The notes beneath the pieces are model-generated. The model searched no databases, was not told where the DNA came from, and saw only the letters and a program-made list of their open reading frames with translations. This document shows positions 31,187 through 42,016 of a stretch of 64,000 bases of DNA, piece after piece. The first letter of the stretch is position 1, and the number at the start of each line of letters is the position of its first letter. The stretch spans positions 124,001 through 188,000 of the forward strand of contig CANTFK010000180.1 of NCBI GenBank assembly GCA_947646735.1. The letters are read 5' to 3'. The stretch is from Peronospora farinosa (lineage: Eukaryota > Oomycota > Peronosporomycetes > Peronosporales > Peronosporaceae). A program made the position numbers and the translations under genes.

Positions 31187-32620
31187 TTAATGGGCGTCCT
31201 GGCTCCACTGAATCGTGTTAGGATCAATGCCATCCTGCACCATTTCCCACAAAGGACTCATCTCACGTAGACGCGTTACGTGCTTAATGCATAGATCAAT
31301 AGCATAGTCGATCTCTGCCTCCGTCGTGAAGCGGCCAATGCCGAAACGAATGGACGTGTGTGCTAGATCTTCACCCACACCAATGGCACGAAGCACATAT
31401 GACGGTTCCAGTGATGCACTCGTGCATGCACTGCCCGAAGACACGGCAATGTTCTTGAGTGCCATAAGCAGACTCTCGCCTTCCACGTAGGCAAATGACA
31501 AATTGAGATTGCCAGGGTAACGCTTTTCCAGGTCACCGTTGAGCACCACATGCTCGATACGGTCTGTGATACCACGGTAGAGCTTGTCCGACAAGTGAGT
31601 GACCCATCGGTGGTCGTTCTCCATTTCCTGCACAGCCACCTCGCACGCCTTGCCGAAACCAACACATAGCGGCGCTGCAAGCGTGCCACTCCGCAGACCA
31701 CGCTCTTGGCCACCACCTGAAATGATCGGTTCGAGACGAACTCGCGGACGACGACGCACATACATAGCACCAACACCCTTGGGGCCATAAATCTTGTGGC
31801 CCGACAGGGACATGGCATCAATTTTCATCTCATCCACATCAATTGGCAACTTCCCCAGCATCTGCGCTGCATCAGTGTGGAAAAAGACCTTCCGTTCACG
31901 ACAAATTTGGCCAATTTCTTTCAATGGTTGCAATACTCCAATCTCATTGTGCACTGCAATGACCGACACTAGTGCTGTATCAGGTCGAATTGCAGCTTTC
32001 AGTTTCTCTAGATCCACAAGTCCATTTGTATCCACAGGCAGATATGTCACATCAAAGCCTTCCGTCTCCAATACACGGCATGAGTCAAGTACACACTTGT
32101 GCTCGATCTGTGTCGTGATAATATGCTTCTTTTTAGCCTTGGTAAAGTGGGCAATGCCTTTCAAAATGGCATTATTACTCTCCGTAGCACCCGATGTAAA
32201 GATGATCTCCTTTGAATTTGCACCAATTAAGGCAGCAACGCTTCCACGAGCATTCTCTACAGCCTTGTCGGCGTCCCAGCCAAACTCATGCGTTGTCGAG
32301 TGTGGATTACCATAAGCGTACGTCATATACGGCATCATGGCGTCCAATACACGCGGATCCATAGGAGACGTGGCTTGTACATCCAAGTATGCGGGTTTTG
32401 TGCCCTTAACAGGCGCAAGGTCGCCGCGTACAGCGAAACCCGGTGAAAAGATCTTGGCTGACCCGATATTCTCCAAGACACTGGCGGGCACCTCGTTCAC
32501 GGGTGTATAACGTTTGTCTGTGGCAAAAGTGCGAGCTGTGGTGGTAATTAACTGTGCATAACGTATATGAAGGCCAGCAGCTGTACGTGCAGAGCTCGAT
32601 AGAGATCGTAAAGCCTGCAT
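31187..32620 (-). CDS. NFS1: Mitochondrial cysteine desulfurase NFS1
   Basis: PLP enzyme that takes sulfur from cysteine for Fe-S cluster assembly on the scaffold ISCU, with ISD11 and frataxin, in the mitochondrial matrix. 477 residues, single exon, ATG at 32620. Residues 1-35 are basic, Ser/Ala/Thr-rich and lack acids: a mitochondrial presequence. Then [50 protein letters not shown], the PLP lysine (K276) in [12 protein letters not shown], and the mobile-loop cysteine (C399) in [10 protein letters not shown]. The C-terminal tail [18 protein letters not shown] is the conserved scaffold-binding tail of eukaryotic NFS1 and IscS. All catalytic residues are present, so the gene looks functional. 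Confidence 0.97.
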   Translation of the reverse strand: MQALRSLSSSARTAAGLHIRYAQLITTTARTFATDKRYTPVNEVPASVLENIGSAKIFSPGFAVRGDLAPVKGTKPAYLDVQATSPMDPRVLDAMMPYMTYAYGNPHSTTHEFGWDADKAVENARGSVAALIGANSKEIIFTSGATESNNAILKGIAHFTKAKKKHIITTQIEHKCVLDSCRVLETEGFDVTYLPVDTNGLVDLEKLKAAIRPDTALVSVIAVHNEIGVLQPLKEIGQICRERKVFFHTDAAQMLGKLPIDVDEMKIDAMSLSGHKIYGPKGVGAMYVRRRPRVRLEPIISGGGQERGLRSGTLAAPLCVGFGKACEVAVQEMENDHRWVTHLSDKLYRGITDRIEHVVLNGDLEKRYPGNLNLSFAYVEGESLLMALKNIAVSSGSACTSASLEPSYVLRAIGVGEDLAHTSIRFGIGRFTTEAEIDYAIDLCIKHVTRLREMSPLWEMVQDGIDPNTIQWSQDAH

Positions 32621-35192
32621 CTTCTATTGGTTATTGACGTTATGAACGACTTGTTCTGTGGGCCACTCACTATATGCGATGATGTTTAGAAATTCTCTTT
32701 GGGAGGTAAACAAAAAAACGCATATCTGATTGGGCAATTGAGACGGGAGGGGGGAAGTTGTAGGAATGATTGTATGTAGTGACGTAATGAGTGTTCGTAA
32801 AACGTGCACTTCAACGTCAATAACCTACTTACCGTTGTCTTCTGCACAAATTTCTTTTATTTATCGCTATCTAGGACATTCTTTAGAAGCTGTTGGGAAG
32901 AGAAAGATTTATAAAGAAAGAGACGACTTTGACGAGAATCGTGCACTCAGATGTTGTAGTCTTCAGAGCTTGGCTCTCCTCTTTGTAGCGTATTAGACGC
33001 TGCACTGTGGGGTTACCATTACTACTGCTAGACTCGTTGTTGTTTTGACGCGTTGTAAGGATGGTTCCTGATCCATGATTCTCTTTGTCATCTCCATGCT
33101 CGTGTTTCGAGTTTTTACGCTTTTTTGTGATAACTACGCTTCGTGACAGAGCGCGTTAATGCATGGAGGACATGAATGCGTTGTAACCAGTCTAAGGCGA
33201 AGTGTTACTTTTGCTCGGTATCTGAGCTCAACAGCACTTCTCTTCTTGTGGTAGAGTTTTGGATTTGGCTTCGTCGAAAGTCTTGCCACAGGCACAATCC
33301 GTCGATTGAAGCACTTGCGAAGGATATGAATGAAATTATATTAAGGATCCCATCACCAATGATAGACGGTGAGGCTTCTTCCACGGACCAAATTTTCGAG
33401 GATCTACTGATTGAATGAAACTTATCGAGAATTTCTTTGCTAAGCAAGTAAATCATCCGTGACGGGATGACGGGATTTCTATCGAAATGAACATGGAGGA
33501 AGAAGATCTCAAGCATCATCGTTTTAGTTACGCGAACATTCGAGCGAAGCTGGCGAAAGAAGCAAAAAAAGAAATGCATGCTTGCTCAGTGGTTGCAATT
33601 ACCTTTCGGATCGCATGACTCATTCAGCGATAAAGTTGCTATCGTTTGCTTTTATTCATGGGTGACACGCATGTACTAACGATACAACTGCATGTTCACG
33701 ATACCTCATAAACGCTGACTTTTTCGAATTGTATCTATCGACGACCACAACACAATACTTCATGTGATGTTGGGTCGCCGACATTTTCGACGTGGAGCCG
33801 GAGTAGTACCTTACAGCAATTGGTGTCAATTTAAGCACAGGACGCGTACTCTTTTCCATAACACTCATTTTCGATAGCAACGTCGTTTCAATATTGTAAG
33901 CAAGCTGATATGCGCAGTTAGAAGACTCGAAGAAATCACAGATATTTTCGATAGCGCTGTTCTCGCGGGCCATTTAAAGAAGGTTTACAACATGTAATGG
34001 GACCCACAAAGAGAACAGTTATCTTGACTACCATAAATGGGCTAGTAATTGAATTCACCCAAAGCCGGATATGATGGAAATGCAGTGAAGCCGTTCATTA
34101 TAGTGACCCATCATCTTCCTCCTTTAAGATAAGCTACTAGATGAACTACGACACCACTGAACTCCTTCCACAGCGTTATGTCGAGTCTCGCATGGTCCAC
34201 AGCTATGCATGTAGCAGTGCTAAACGCCCACGTGACTTTTATCTCGGTCTATAAACTGACAGTAACATTGAAAAAGTGAGGGCACTAGTATCGAGCAACA
34301 ATTTTAAACAAAAGCCATAATTACTCGAATATGTTTCGCATCGTCGATCTCAATGTCCTCTGGCCGAGCTCTCAAATTGATCCAGATCATTTCACTGATC
34401 TAATGGACAACTTATCTAACCACAGTGTTGCATCATCTCCACCTTGGACGCATTGGACACCAAAAACATCCGTTACGGCTCGTTAACTCAGCTAAGTCAC
34501 TGTTACCACGGCACGAAATCATTGCGTACGATTGTAACGGTCGTATGCGAGATACACTGTCGGATGCAGTACAACATGCTGCAGATGTGAGGTGATAGAT
34601 TGAAAATAGGACATGTCGTTCTAAACTATACTATAGACTCTGTTTTACAGACGAGATAAATATTCTGCGCTCGTTGCAAGTCTTCCCGATACACTACTTG
34701 TCAATCATGACAAAGTGATGTCGGCTCTATCACGTAAGATCAGGTGGGGTGACGGTGCGCTTACGTCTCCACTAAAAAGTTTTTACACTGCCTCTTATTA
34801 AAGTGGTAGTTACATAAAGTAGTGAGCAACGATCTACTCACTGACGTAGTGGTCTTGACGAAAGGATTGTATAACTTCAACTTGCTCTTTTATGGTCAAT
34901 GCACCTGCGTGTCAAGCAAGTTGAAGTTGATCGCTTTAAAGAGGGAAGATCCACTGTTCGAATGGACTACACCAATATGTGTTATTTACACGAACTACGA
35001 TGAGTGGCCGGTAGTCGTTGTCGCTGTCCAGCCAATCACAGCATTTGTATATGTCAGCCACACGATTCTTTTGTGACAAAAATACAACATGCGAGATTTG
35101 TAACATACTAATACTGTGTATAGCGTTGCTGATAAGCTCGTGACCATCTATTTATAAATGGCTTCTAACCGTTCCCGCCCACAACACGCACG
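32621..35192. other. Intergenic, no supported gene
   Basis: About 2.6 kb. Frames at 33176-33418 (+) and 33656-33973 (-) have no domain I recognise. The left end is the NFS1 promoter. A 14-bp inverted repeat lies at 34873-34928. Confidence 0.4.
34873..34928. repeat. 14-bp perfect inverted repeat
   Basis: AACTTCAACTTGCT at 34873-34886 and AGCAAGTTGAAGTT at 34915-34928, separated by 28 nt. There is no coding context; it is a possible trace of a small transposon or a hairpin. Confidence 0.8.
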
Positions 35193-35202
35193 GCTCACTT
35201 TC
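35193..35202 (+). promoter_or_regulatory. Initiator-like element of the ubiquitin-like/eL41 gene
   Basis: GCTCACTTTC followed by a pyrimidine-rich stretch resembles the oomycete initiator (GCTCATT-pyrimidine core). It lies about 165 bp before the start codon. A 5'UTR intron from GTGCGT (near 35234) to a TAG acceptor near 35340 is possible, as in many ribosomal protein genes; this is inferred. Confidence 0.35.
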
Positions 35203-35364
35203 TGCTGACTGCTCTGCTTGGAACATCGTTTCGGGTGCGTCACTTAACTAAGACTTCATAGTACTACATCATCATTTTTAGCTCAAAGAATGCCGTACTT
35301 ATAATTTGTATGGCGTTCTATTTTTGTTCGGTGACTCTAGCATCTGAGCATCCAGGAGGGAAGA

Positions 35365-35661
35365 ATGCAGCTTTTCGTAGAGACCCTTTCGGGCGCCCCG
35401 CTCACACTCAGCGTCGCGGCGGATGCCTCGGTAGCTTCGGTTAAACAGGCCGTGGAAGATGTCGAGTACATCCAAAACTTCCGTCTGGTCTGTGCCGGCA
35501 AACAGCTTTCGAGCGGTTCACTCGCTGATTACGCTATTGGCGAGTGTGACACGCTGAAAATGTTGCTGTCTGTGAACGGTGGTATGCGTGCCAAGTGGCG
35601 CAAGAAACGTATGCGTCGTCTTCGTCGCAAGCGCCGAAAAATGCGTCAACGTGCCAGATAA
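35365..35661 (+). CDS. Ubiquitin-like domain fused to ribosomal protein eL41
   Basis: 98 residues, single exon, ATG at 35365. Residues 1-73 are a ubiquitin-like domain that aligns end to end with ubiquitin (76 residues): it starts MQLFVETLSG, keeps AGKQL around Lys48, has LADYAIGECDTLKMLL, and ends in VNGG. Lys6, 11, 29 and 63 are replaced, Ile44 is Val and the tail is LSVNGG instead of LRLRGG, so it is not true ubiquitin and is unlikely to be a normal conjugation tag. Residues 74-98 start MRAKWRKKRMRRLRR and differ from the 25-residue eL41 I know from animals and yeast only near the C-terminus. The GG-Met junction is a classic deubiquitinase cleavage point, as in the ubiquitin-eS31, ubiquitin-eL40 and FUBI-eS30 fusions. 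The likely role is to make and chaperone free eL41 for the 60S subunit or intersubunit bridge. I know of no described ubiquitin-like/eL41 fusion. Confidence 0.93.
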   Translation: MQLFVETLSGAPLTLSVAADASVASVKQAVEDVEYIQNFRLVCAGKQLSSGSLADYAIGECDTLKMLLSVNGGMRAKWRKKRMRRLRRKRRKMRQRAR

Positions 35662-36087
35662 GCGTTGTGTCACAGACTGTCGGTGACGTGAAAGTGACGA
35701 TTATGTCAAGAGAGAGTGTTGATTTAGTCCTAATCACGTGTCGCCAGGAATGATGGTCTAATGGAAGCAACGTGCAGCAGCAACAGCTGTTTTCTTCGAT
35801 CTTTCTCGCACAAGCGCAGGACATATGGATTATTGAACATAGTTTTTGTAACTGGGTTATAACTGAAATACCGAAATGCGAATTTGTGTGGGACTAAAAA
35901 TTGTACTGGACGTGTCATGCATTGCATCTTTTTGTGGTAATGTTGCAGATCATGGAACCATGACTACAGTGATGCAACTCACTAGAATACCCAGCGCAAC
36001 AATGCTGCTTATTGTTACATAAATGCTGTCGGATGATTGGATCTTCACCATTTCTGTATCAACCAGCTTTGCCACTTACTTGTCACC
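35662..36087. other. 3' intergenic region
   Basis: Between the convergent eL41 fusion gene and the membrane-protein gene. No gene seen. Confidence 0.5.
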
Positions 36088-39000
36088 TTAATACTTCACA
36101 TTAGGATCGTAGTTGAGTATCCAAGCGGCAAATGCAGAGGCTGAAACGGACACCCGTCGGAATAGAGTCTGTGGTCGCTCAGTGACAGAATATATACGAT
36201 TTATGCTTTGAGGTGGTTGATCTGGAGCTCTGGAAAGTGACTGCTGGGTGCCACGTTCCAAGTCACTCGAGAACTCGTCATCGTCATTGTAGTCGTCTTC
36301 CACACATCCAGTGGCTATTTCGTCAAGATTGTCCTTCTTCTTCTTGTTTTTATCGTCCCTGTGCTTGTCTAACATCAAAACAACCAGGTCCTCACTTCGT
36401 GATGTGGTCGGTCTGTTACGTGTTGACAGCAACGGTCTCATCTTCGTGTCTTGCTCGTATGTCTGGCTAGTCGATAATGGAGCTGCTCCGGACATGGAGC
36501 CCGGACGCGATAGAATAGGAGACAGTATCGGACTTGCGGGTGTACTTGACTCTAAATTTGAAGTCACACCTTCGATCTTGTAATTGTTCAAGACCCGGAA
36601 CGCTCGCTTTCGTTGCAGCTTTTCTTCTTCACGTCGCTCGAGACGCTGCGTGGGCGTGTCAAACACCCACATTGTCTTACCGTCGCTACTACGAAAATCG
36701 CTACTACCTCGCTCAGTCTCGGATGTGAATCCTTCATGATCACTGTCACTATGTGCATCACCCTCAGGAATTTGATCAAGACCAGAACCTTTTGACGCGA
36801 GTTTCGTCTTATGCTTCTGCTTGCCGTGTCGACGCAGCTTCTGGACAGAACGAGTGAGCAAATGAAAGACTTCGGAGATGTTCGAGTCATAGTGCTTCTC
36901 AAACTTGTCCAGCTTAATTTTGTGGTTCAGCTCCAGAATTTTCTTCTCACGAAGGCTGCACACATGGAGGTTCACATCCGAGTCTTGAGTACGTGTCGCC
37001 TCCGTATTGCTACTATTGCTGCCCACACCTGATGATCTAAGCTGCGTTAAATCGTCATCGCCACTATCACTCTGTCTTCTAGATCGAGGTTGGTCCGATT
37101 GCGTCGTGCCATGGAACGATAGAAAACTCGTCAAACTGCGACGAATGCGATCGTGGCGCAAAGCGTCAAGGCGTTTTTTCTCCTGGTACGCACAGAGTTT
37201 CTCCATTTTCTCCATGTGGCTCTCAGCTCGCTCGACAAGTACCTCCCAGCGTTCACGAAGTTGCTCAGATGTGTACAACTCAAATTGAGAATCGTAATGG
37301 TGTCGCTTTGCCATTAGATCATCAAGAACTCGAATCAGCTCCCACTTGGCACCCACACGTTCAACGACAAGTACTAGGAGCTCATCGTTAAAGCAGTCAC
37401 AATGTTTAATCCGCTCTGTACAATATGGGCACAAGTCCTTCCAACCCCATGTCTTGATGATCAGATACCATGCCAAGTCTAGAGCAAGTCCCAGGAGGGA
37501 CATCCGCATGATTGCCGCGAGTACTCCAAACCACATGAACTTCTTCAGGAACAAACAACTACGAAAAGCCCAAATGTAAAAGATCGGAACCTGCGCCAGT
37601 GTAAGCAGTAGGACCACTAAAAACTGCAACAAGAACGCCAACCGGAATGAAAAGCCTTTCAGGTCATCGCCAGCTGCCTTTGCCCGAAAGTACTTGCGTC
37701 GTTGACGAAAGATCAACTTAAACAGCTCCTTGAAGACAGCTTTACCCGCAGACGGTAGAATCGAGATCAGAATTGCATATAGCACCACTGAAGTAAAGAT
37801 CGTGATGTCCGTACCCCAAGAATCTCGCAGCATCACAATAATGAACAGCACGTAGAAAGTGATGTAGAGTGAGCACACGATGATCAGTGTTCGCTCGCCA
37901 CGCGAAAGTTGTTCATTGCGATAGGGGCAAAAGATCCACGTAAAGTAGTTTTCATGACGCCACCACGTGTAGAACGGCTCAAATGGCCGTCGAAACTTTT
38001 TCCAACAGCATGGTCCACAGAGCCTAGTTTTCGGCACCTTTCGGTCCCATGGCATCCGTTGCCAATAGTCAACTTCATTCTCTGGCACATCTAGTTCACG
38101 CGAATAAATGCGTTCGAGGTTCTTCTGCCAGCTCTCACAATGGAGAATCATTTGGAAAATACGCAGTCCGAAGAGCGTAATGATCAAATACGGTAAGAAC
38201 AGTAGCAAGTAACTGCCTCCTAGCCAACCGGAAGACCTACAGGCAACTGGCATCGGGTTCACTGACAGGTACGTGACGTTAAAGTGATCCGAAGTGACCT
38301 GGTTCTTTACTTTTTCTTTTTCAAGGCTGTAGATCTTTTTATCCGAGTACACGCTCGTTGGAAGTTGCCCGGGTTGACAATAGTCTGCTGTAGGATTGCG
38401 CTCAAGGTAACACGGTTGCAAAACAAAGTACATTGTCTCCTTGATTGGGTTGTCAATGTACGTGTGCGGTAAGTACGCGTATGTCGTGCGTAGTGTGGTG
38501 CCGGCCTCAATGTACTCAAATGGTTCACCTTCGATGTAGTGCTCGTACTCGTCTTCGTTCAGCAGCAGCGTATTGAAATATGACGAGTTCGGGTTCGCAC
38601 TAGCATTCAAAGTATCAGGATGTGGCGTCTCAATGGTGTACGTGAGACGGAGATCAACCTCTTCTAGGAAATGGAGGAACGCATAATCCTCTGTGACCTG
38701 AACGTCTTGAACCGTGAACGCATCCAGATGCAGTACTTCATTCAGCTGCAGTGAAGACAGAGAGATACCTAGCCATAGAAGGACACCTACACCAATAAGC
38801 AGCCACATCCAAAACTGCACACAGCCTCGACGCTTGCTGAATCTCGTTCCCATTATGCCAGTCCATAATTTCTCGTGTTCTTTGAGCACTGGTCGGTCAT
38901 GAATGTACGACAACCTAATGGTATGGTGCTGTTCTTGTTCAAAGTCTTCAACGTCATCATCGTTATCGACGCGACTATCTCGAGGCTGAAGTGGAATCAT

Positions 39001-39918
39001 CACAGGGTTAAGCTGAATATTCGGTTCGTGCCCTATCGACTTGGAGTAGGCGATATAGGCCTCCAGCAGTTCGGTGTTGATTGTCTCGTCATTAAATGCG
39101 GCTTCGACCTCCTCCTCTTCTTCTTCTTCTTCTTCGTCACCTGACGGACTAAAGACATCCACATCATACGCATTTGCTGACCCAGATTGCCGCAATTGAG
39201 CGCGTAGTGAATTGCCGTGACTTCTCGTCCTGCTTTTTCTTGCAGATGATCTCCTCTGCTTAAATCTGTCGAACTGTACTGGTTGGTGCGTGTTGGCCAA
39301 ATGCACCAAATCCTCAAACAAAGATCGGTTTTCTCTCCGTCGATCCCGTTGCTCTAGCGTCTCATTTTCTCGATCAGGTGGGTCAAGAGGCACCGCCACC
39401 TGCGTCCTCACTCTCCTCTTTTGATTCTGTCTCTGCTCCCATCCACCCTCCACTTCATCTGTAGTCAACGCTGAGTCAGACGCTGTTCTCCGTCTAAACA
39501 CCCATCGTAATAGTTCAATTCCTTCTCCACTTGTGTCACTGAATCTTTGTCTCCTTCGTTCATTACCTCTGTCACTGCTCATGGTGTTACCAGTGCTCCA
39601 CTGACTCTCTGGTTCTTCGTCGGTCTCCTCAACCGCCTCTGTAGCAGTCGAAATGGGTCCGAAGAAGGCACTAGCAATCGAGCGATGGTGCATCTCACGC
39701 GTGCTGCTATTGTAGCTGCTCACGCTCGGATTGCTGCGTTCACTCCACGTTTCTTCAAGCTCGGAGTTTTCCTGAACTTCCAAAAAACACCTGGTCGCGT
39801 TCAGCGGCGCGTTCGATTCAAAACTCGCTGACGCAGGTCGTGCTAAAGTTGCCGCCGCCGCCGCATTTGCCTCGGCAATCACGTCCGGGGACAAAGGAGA
39901 ACGAGCATGCGATGTCAT
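36088..39918 (-). CDS. Large six-pass membrane protein
   Basis: 1276 residues from the ATG at 39918; the frame reaches GTG at 39951. Single exon. Residues 1-375 are charged and disordered, with acidic runs. Membrane segments near 375-398 (WMWLLIGVGVLLWLGISL), 575-600 (SYLLLFLPYLIITLFGL), 690-712 (TLIIVCSLYITFYVLFIIV), 720-740, 775-802 and 810-838. A loop of about 180 residues between the first two helices carries NAS/NSS/NVT sequons and several Cys, so it is probably extracytosolic. One long first loop followed by five clustered helices resembles polycystin/TRP-type architecture, and ERTLIIVCSLYITFYVLF recalls PKD1-like helices, but I see no clear pore motif. A coiled coil (residues about 895-960) and a long Ser/Arg-rich tail follow. 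It is uncharacterised; channel or signalling at a membrane is only a guess. Confidence 0.8.
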   Translation of the reverse strand: MTSHARSPLSPDVIAEANAAAAATLARPASASFESNAPLNATRCFLEVQENSELEETWSERSNPSVSSYNSSTREMHHRSIASAFFGPISTATEAVEETDEEPESQWSTGNTMSSDRGNERRRQRFSDTSGEGIELLRWVFRRRTASDSALTTDEVEGGWEQRQNQKRRVRTQVAVPLDPPDRENETLEQRDRRRENRSLFEDLVHLANTHQPVQFDRFKQRRSSARKSRTRSHGNSLRAQLRQSGSANAYDVDVFSPSGDEEEEEEEEEVEAAFNDETINTELLEAYIAYSKSIGHEPNIQLNPVMIPLQPRDSRVDNDDDVEDFEQEQHHTIRLSYIHDRPVLKEHEKLWTGIMGTRFSKRRGCVQFWMWLLIGVGVLLWLGISLSSLQLNEVLHLDAFTVQDVQVTEDYAFLHFLEEVDLRLTYTIETPHPDTLNASANPNSSYFNTLLLNEDEYEHYIEGEPFEYIEAGTTLRTTYAYLPHTYIDNPIKETMYFVLQPCYLERNPTADYCQPGQLPTSVYSDKKIYSLEKEKVKNQVTSDHFNVTYLSVNPMPVACRSSGWLGGSYLLLFLPYLIITLFGLRIFQMILHCESWQKNLERIYSRELDVPENEVDYWQRMPWDRKVPKTRLCGPCCWKKFRRPFEPFYTWWRHENYFTWIFCPYRNEQLSRGERTLIIVCSLYITFYVLFIIVMLRDSWGTDITIFTSVVLYAILISILPSAGKAVFKELFKLIFRQRRKYFRAKAAGDDLKGFSFRLAFLLQFLVVLLLTLAQVPIFYIWAFRSCLFLKKFMWFGVLAAIMRMSLLGLALDLAWYLIIKTWGWKDLCPYCTERIKHCDCFNDELLVLVVERVGAKWELIRVLDDLMAKRHHYDSQFELYTSEQLRERWEVLVERAESHMEKMEKLCAYQEKKRLDALRHDRIRRSLTSFLSFHGTTQSDQPRSRRQSDSGDDDLTQLRSSGVGSNSSNTEATRTQDSDVNLHVCSLREKKILELNHKIKLDKFEKHYDSNISEVFHLLTRSVQKLRRHGKQKHKTKLASKGSGLDQIPEGDAHSDSDHEGFTSETERGSSDFRSSDGKTMWVFDTPTQRLERREEEKLQRKRAFRVLNNYKIEGVTSNLESSTPASPILSPILSRPGSMSGAAPLSTSQTYEQDTKMRPLLSTRNRPTTSRSEDLVVLMLDKHRDDKNKKKKDNLDEIATGCVEDDYNDDDEFSSDLERGTQQSLSRAPDQPPQSINRIYSVTERPQTLFRRVSVSASAFAAWILNYDPNVKY

Positions 39919-40698
39919 GTCGGACGAGCGGCTAATTTTGGAGTGATACACAATTAGAAAAGCGTAGGTGTAACGTCAATTCGGTGGTAAGTCGCGTACA
40001 TAGTCAGGGATGTTTATGCAGACTAGTGAAAACACAATGTACATAAATAGGAGCTAGAAAGACCTTCCCGCAGCTATACTGACCAATTAAAAAGCGTAGA
40101 TACGACCCGATAAGACGACGAGTCACTTCATGTTTACTGTAATTAAACATTAGAAAAAAAATTCCGTCTATTTCTAGATAATAAGCGAATAATTCAGTGC
40201 TGTCCAATTATTAGCTTCAGCAACACATATCCACTTGCGAGTAAAGCATGAATGAGTTATGTAACTTATCTACTATACACTTATTAAACCCGCTGTACCG
40301 GCACGCTCTTCCTCCACCATGTGAACAACACTAGTATCGTTGTTAGCAGAGACACAATAACTATGGTCATGATGTGGCCAATTATTACCAAGCAACCTGT
40401 GGTGCAAGCATTCAATTACGAGTCTCTCAGCTTTTTCAAACAGAGCCACGAGAGAGAAAGATCGATAAATGGAAAAAATACGTCCGTAAGCGTTTTATTT
40501 CTAATGCTGCACTTGATAGCAATCATCTCTTACTTTGCAGTAGCAGTCAATGCGAGTGCACAGGACTTCAAATGTCTCGATATCACTTAAACTTCTGTAG
40601 TTGTTAACCTTGTTTCAACGTGTAGAAGTGATGCTACGTATATTATTAAACGGAGCTAAGATGCTTTTTCTACGACTTCTTTAATAAAAAACTCGTGT
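39919..40698. other. Intergenic, no supported gene
   Basis: Promoter side of the membrane-protein gene and flank of the non-LTR element. Nothing else recognised. Confidence 0.45.
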
Positions 40699-40711
40699 AA
40701 GCGAGCAATTA
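40699..40711. repeat. Target-site duplication, left copy
   Basis: AAGCGAGCAATTA, identical to 49681-49693, on the two sides of the non-LTR element. Confidence 0.9.
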
Positions 40712-40800
40712 GAGAGTGAGAAGGTGAGGTATATTTAAGTACGCGTACGACCCATTATATCCTGTCGACAGGTAACAGAGTTACCGTGGCGACTTCTACT

Positions 40801-41960
40801 TTAAATACTAGGTATAACTAGTCCTCGGACAGCCGAGCGTCGTCGCGCAGAGTCTTGTCTCGAGATGATCAGGTTCCGTGGCGTCATAGCGGGTCCCTGA
40901 GGTTCGTAGTTGTCGGCTTGAGAGGCCTCCAGCCAGTGGTTGACATCATGGTCAAGGAATGCCGAAGCCTCCTTGACAACACCTTCCTCAGCGGAAGCGT
41001 GCACTTGAATTGAGGCTCCAGTGTCCATAGCGATATTCGCCAGTCGATCCGCCATTTTGTTGTATGAGCGATAGTGATGTCCCCAGCTGGAGACATCGAT
41101 ATCGTCAGCAAGTGCTCTTGCCTCTCGGAAAAGAAGGGCCAGGTGTGGCTTGCGTGGAGGATGGTGCGTCCGAAGCTGCGAAAGCACGAGCGCACTGTCC
41201 CCCACGACATGGAGAGGTGAGTAGCCGCTAACCTTCGCTTGTCGAAGCCCGTGCACGAGCCCCCAGTATTCAGCGACATTGTTCGTGGTATTTGCAGAAC
41301 CGTAAGCCATGCTCGATACCCACACGACGCATGCTGCGTGCGTCTGAATGTGAAGTTGGACAATGACGGAACCTGCTCCGCCCGGTCCAGGATTTCCTCT
41401 TGACCCCCCGTCGAAGAAGAGCAGGTAGAAAACCCCAGATAGAGTGTCAAGCGGCAGCGCTCGCAAGGGTGGAGGATTGTCAAAGCCGATGAGGATATCA
41501 GCAAGCGCCGACCGTACTCGTGCGAATAGGTATCCGTCTACCCCCATGTCCGACTGATATGTTGAACTTCGAAACCGTGTAACCGCTCGTCGAAATTGTG
41601 TCCTTGCTCTTGCGTCGTGTACTTCCTGTGGCAAAAGTGAGTCTTCCAAGCGGCGGAGACGCTCAGCCCAGATGGAATGTAGTGTCGTAGAAACGAGAAA
41701 ACGCCAGAGCTCACGCGTTGCTGGAAAAACGGCGTCCTTCGCTCGAGACAAATCTACACTGGGTTCGATAGCGTTTTTGATGGCATTCCATGCAGAACTC
41801 GGAATACTCGGAAGGTCCATGCCAAACACCCAGACGTGAAGGTCCGCCTCCTCCAAATCGCCTAGCTTTCGCCACCGTTCAAGTAGATAACCCCAATGAC
41901 GCCGAGCGCTAGGGCAATTCCAGAATACATGACTAGCCATGGCCAGTAAGGATGTCGGAC
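40801..41960 (-). pseudogene. ORF2 C-terminal part: zinc finger and archaeal-type RNase H
   Basis: About 380 codons, the continuation of ORF2 after a frame change near 42030. The first residues complete a C-x4-C ... H-x4-C finger (LSCPDPACP ... SHVFWNCPS). RNase H lies at residues about 170-315: catalytic Asp in FFDGGSRGNPGPGGAG, Glu in TNNVAEYWGLVHGL, Asp in HVVGDSALVLSQL and a last Asp in NKMADRLANIAMD. The GGSRGNPG form and the absence of the basic protrusion indicate the archaeal type. It removes RNA from the RNA-DNA hybrid during retrotransposition. Confidence 0.9.
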
Positions 41961-42016
41961 ACGCTGGGTCGGGGCAAGATAGATCTTGGTTAGCCCAATT
42001 CCATAGCGGGAAGCTG

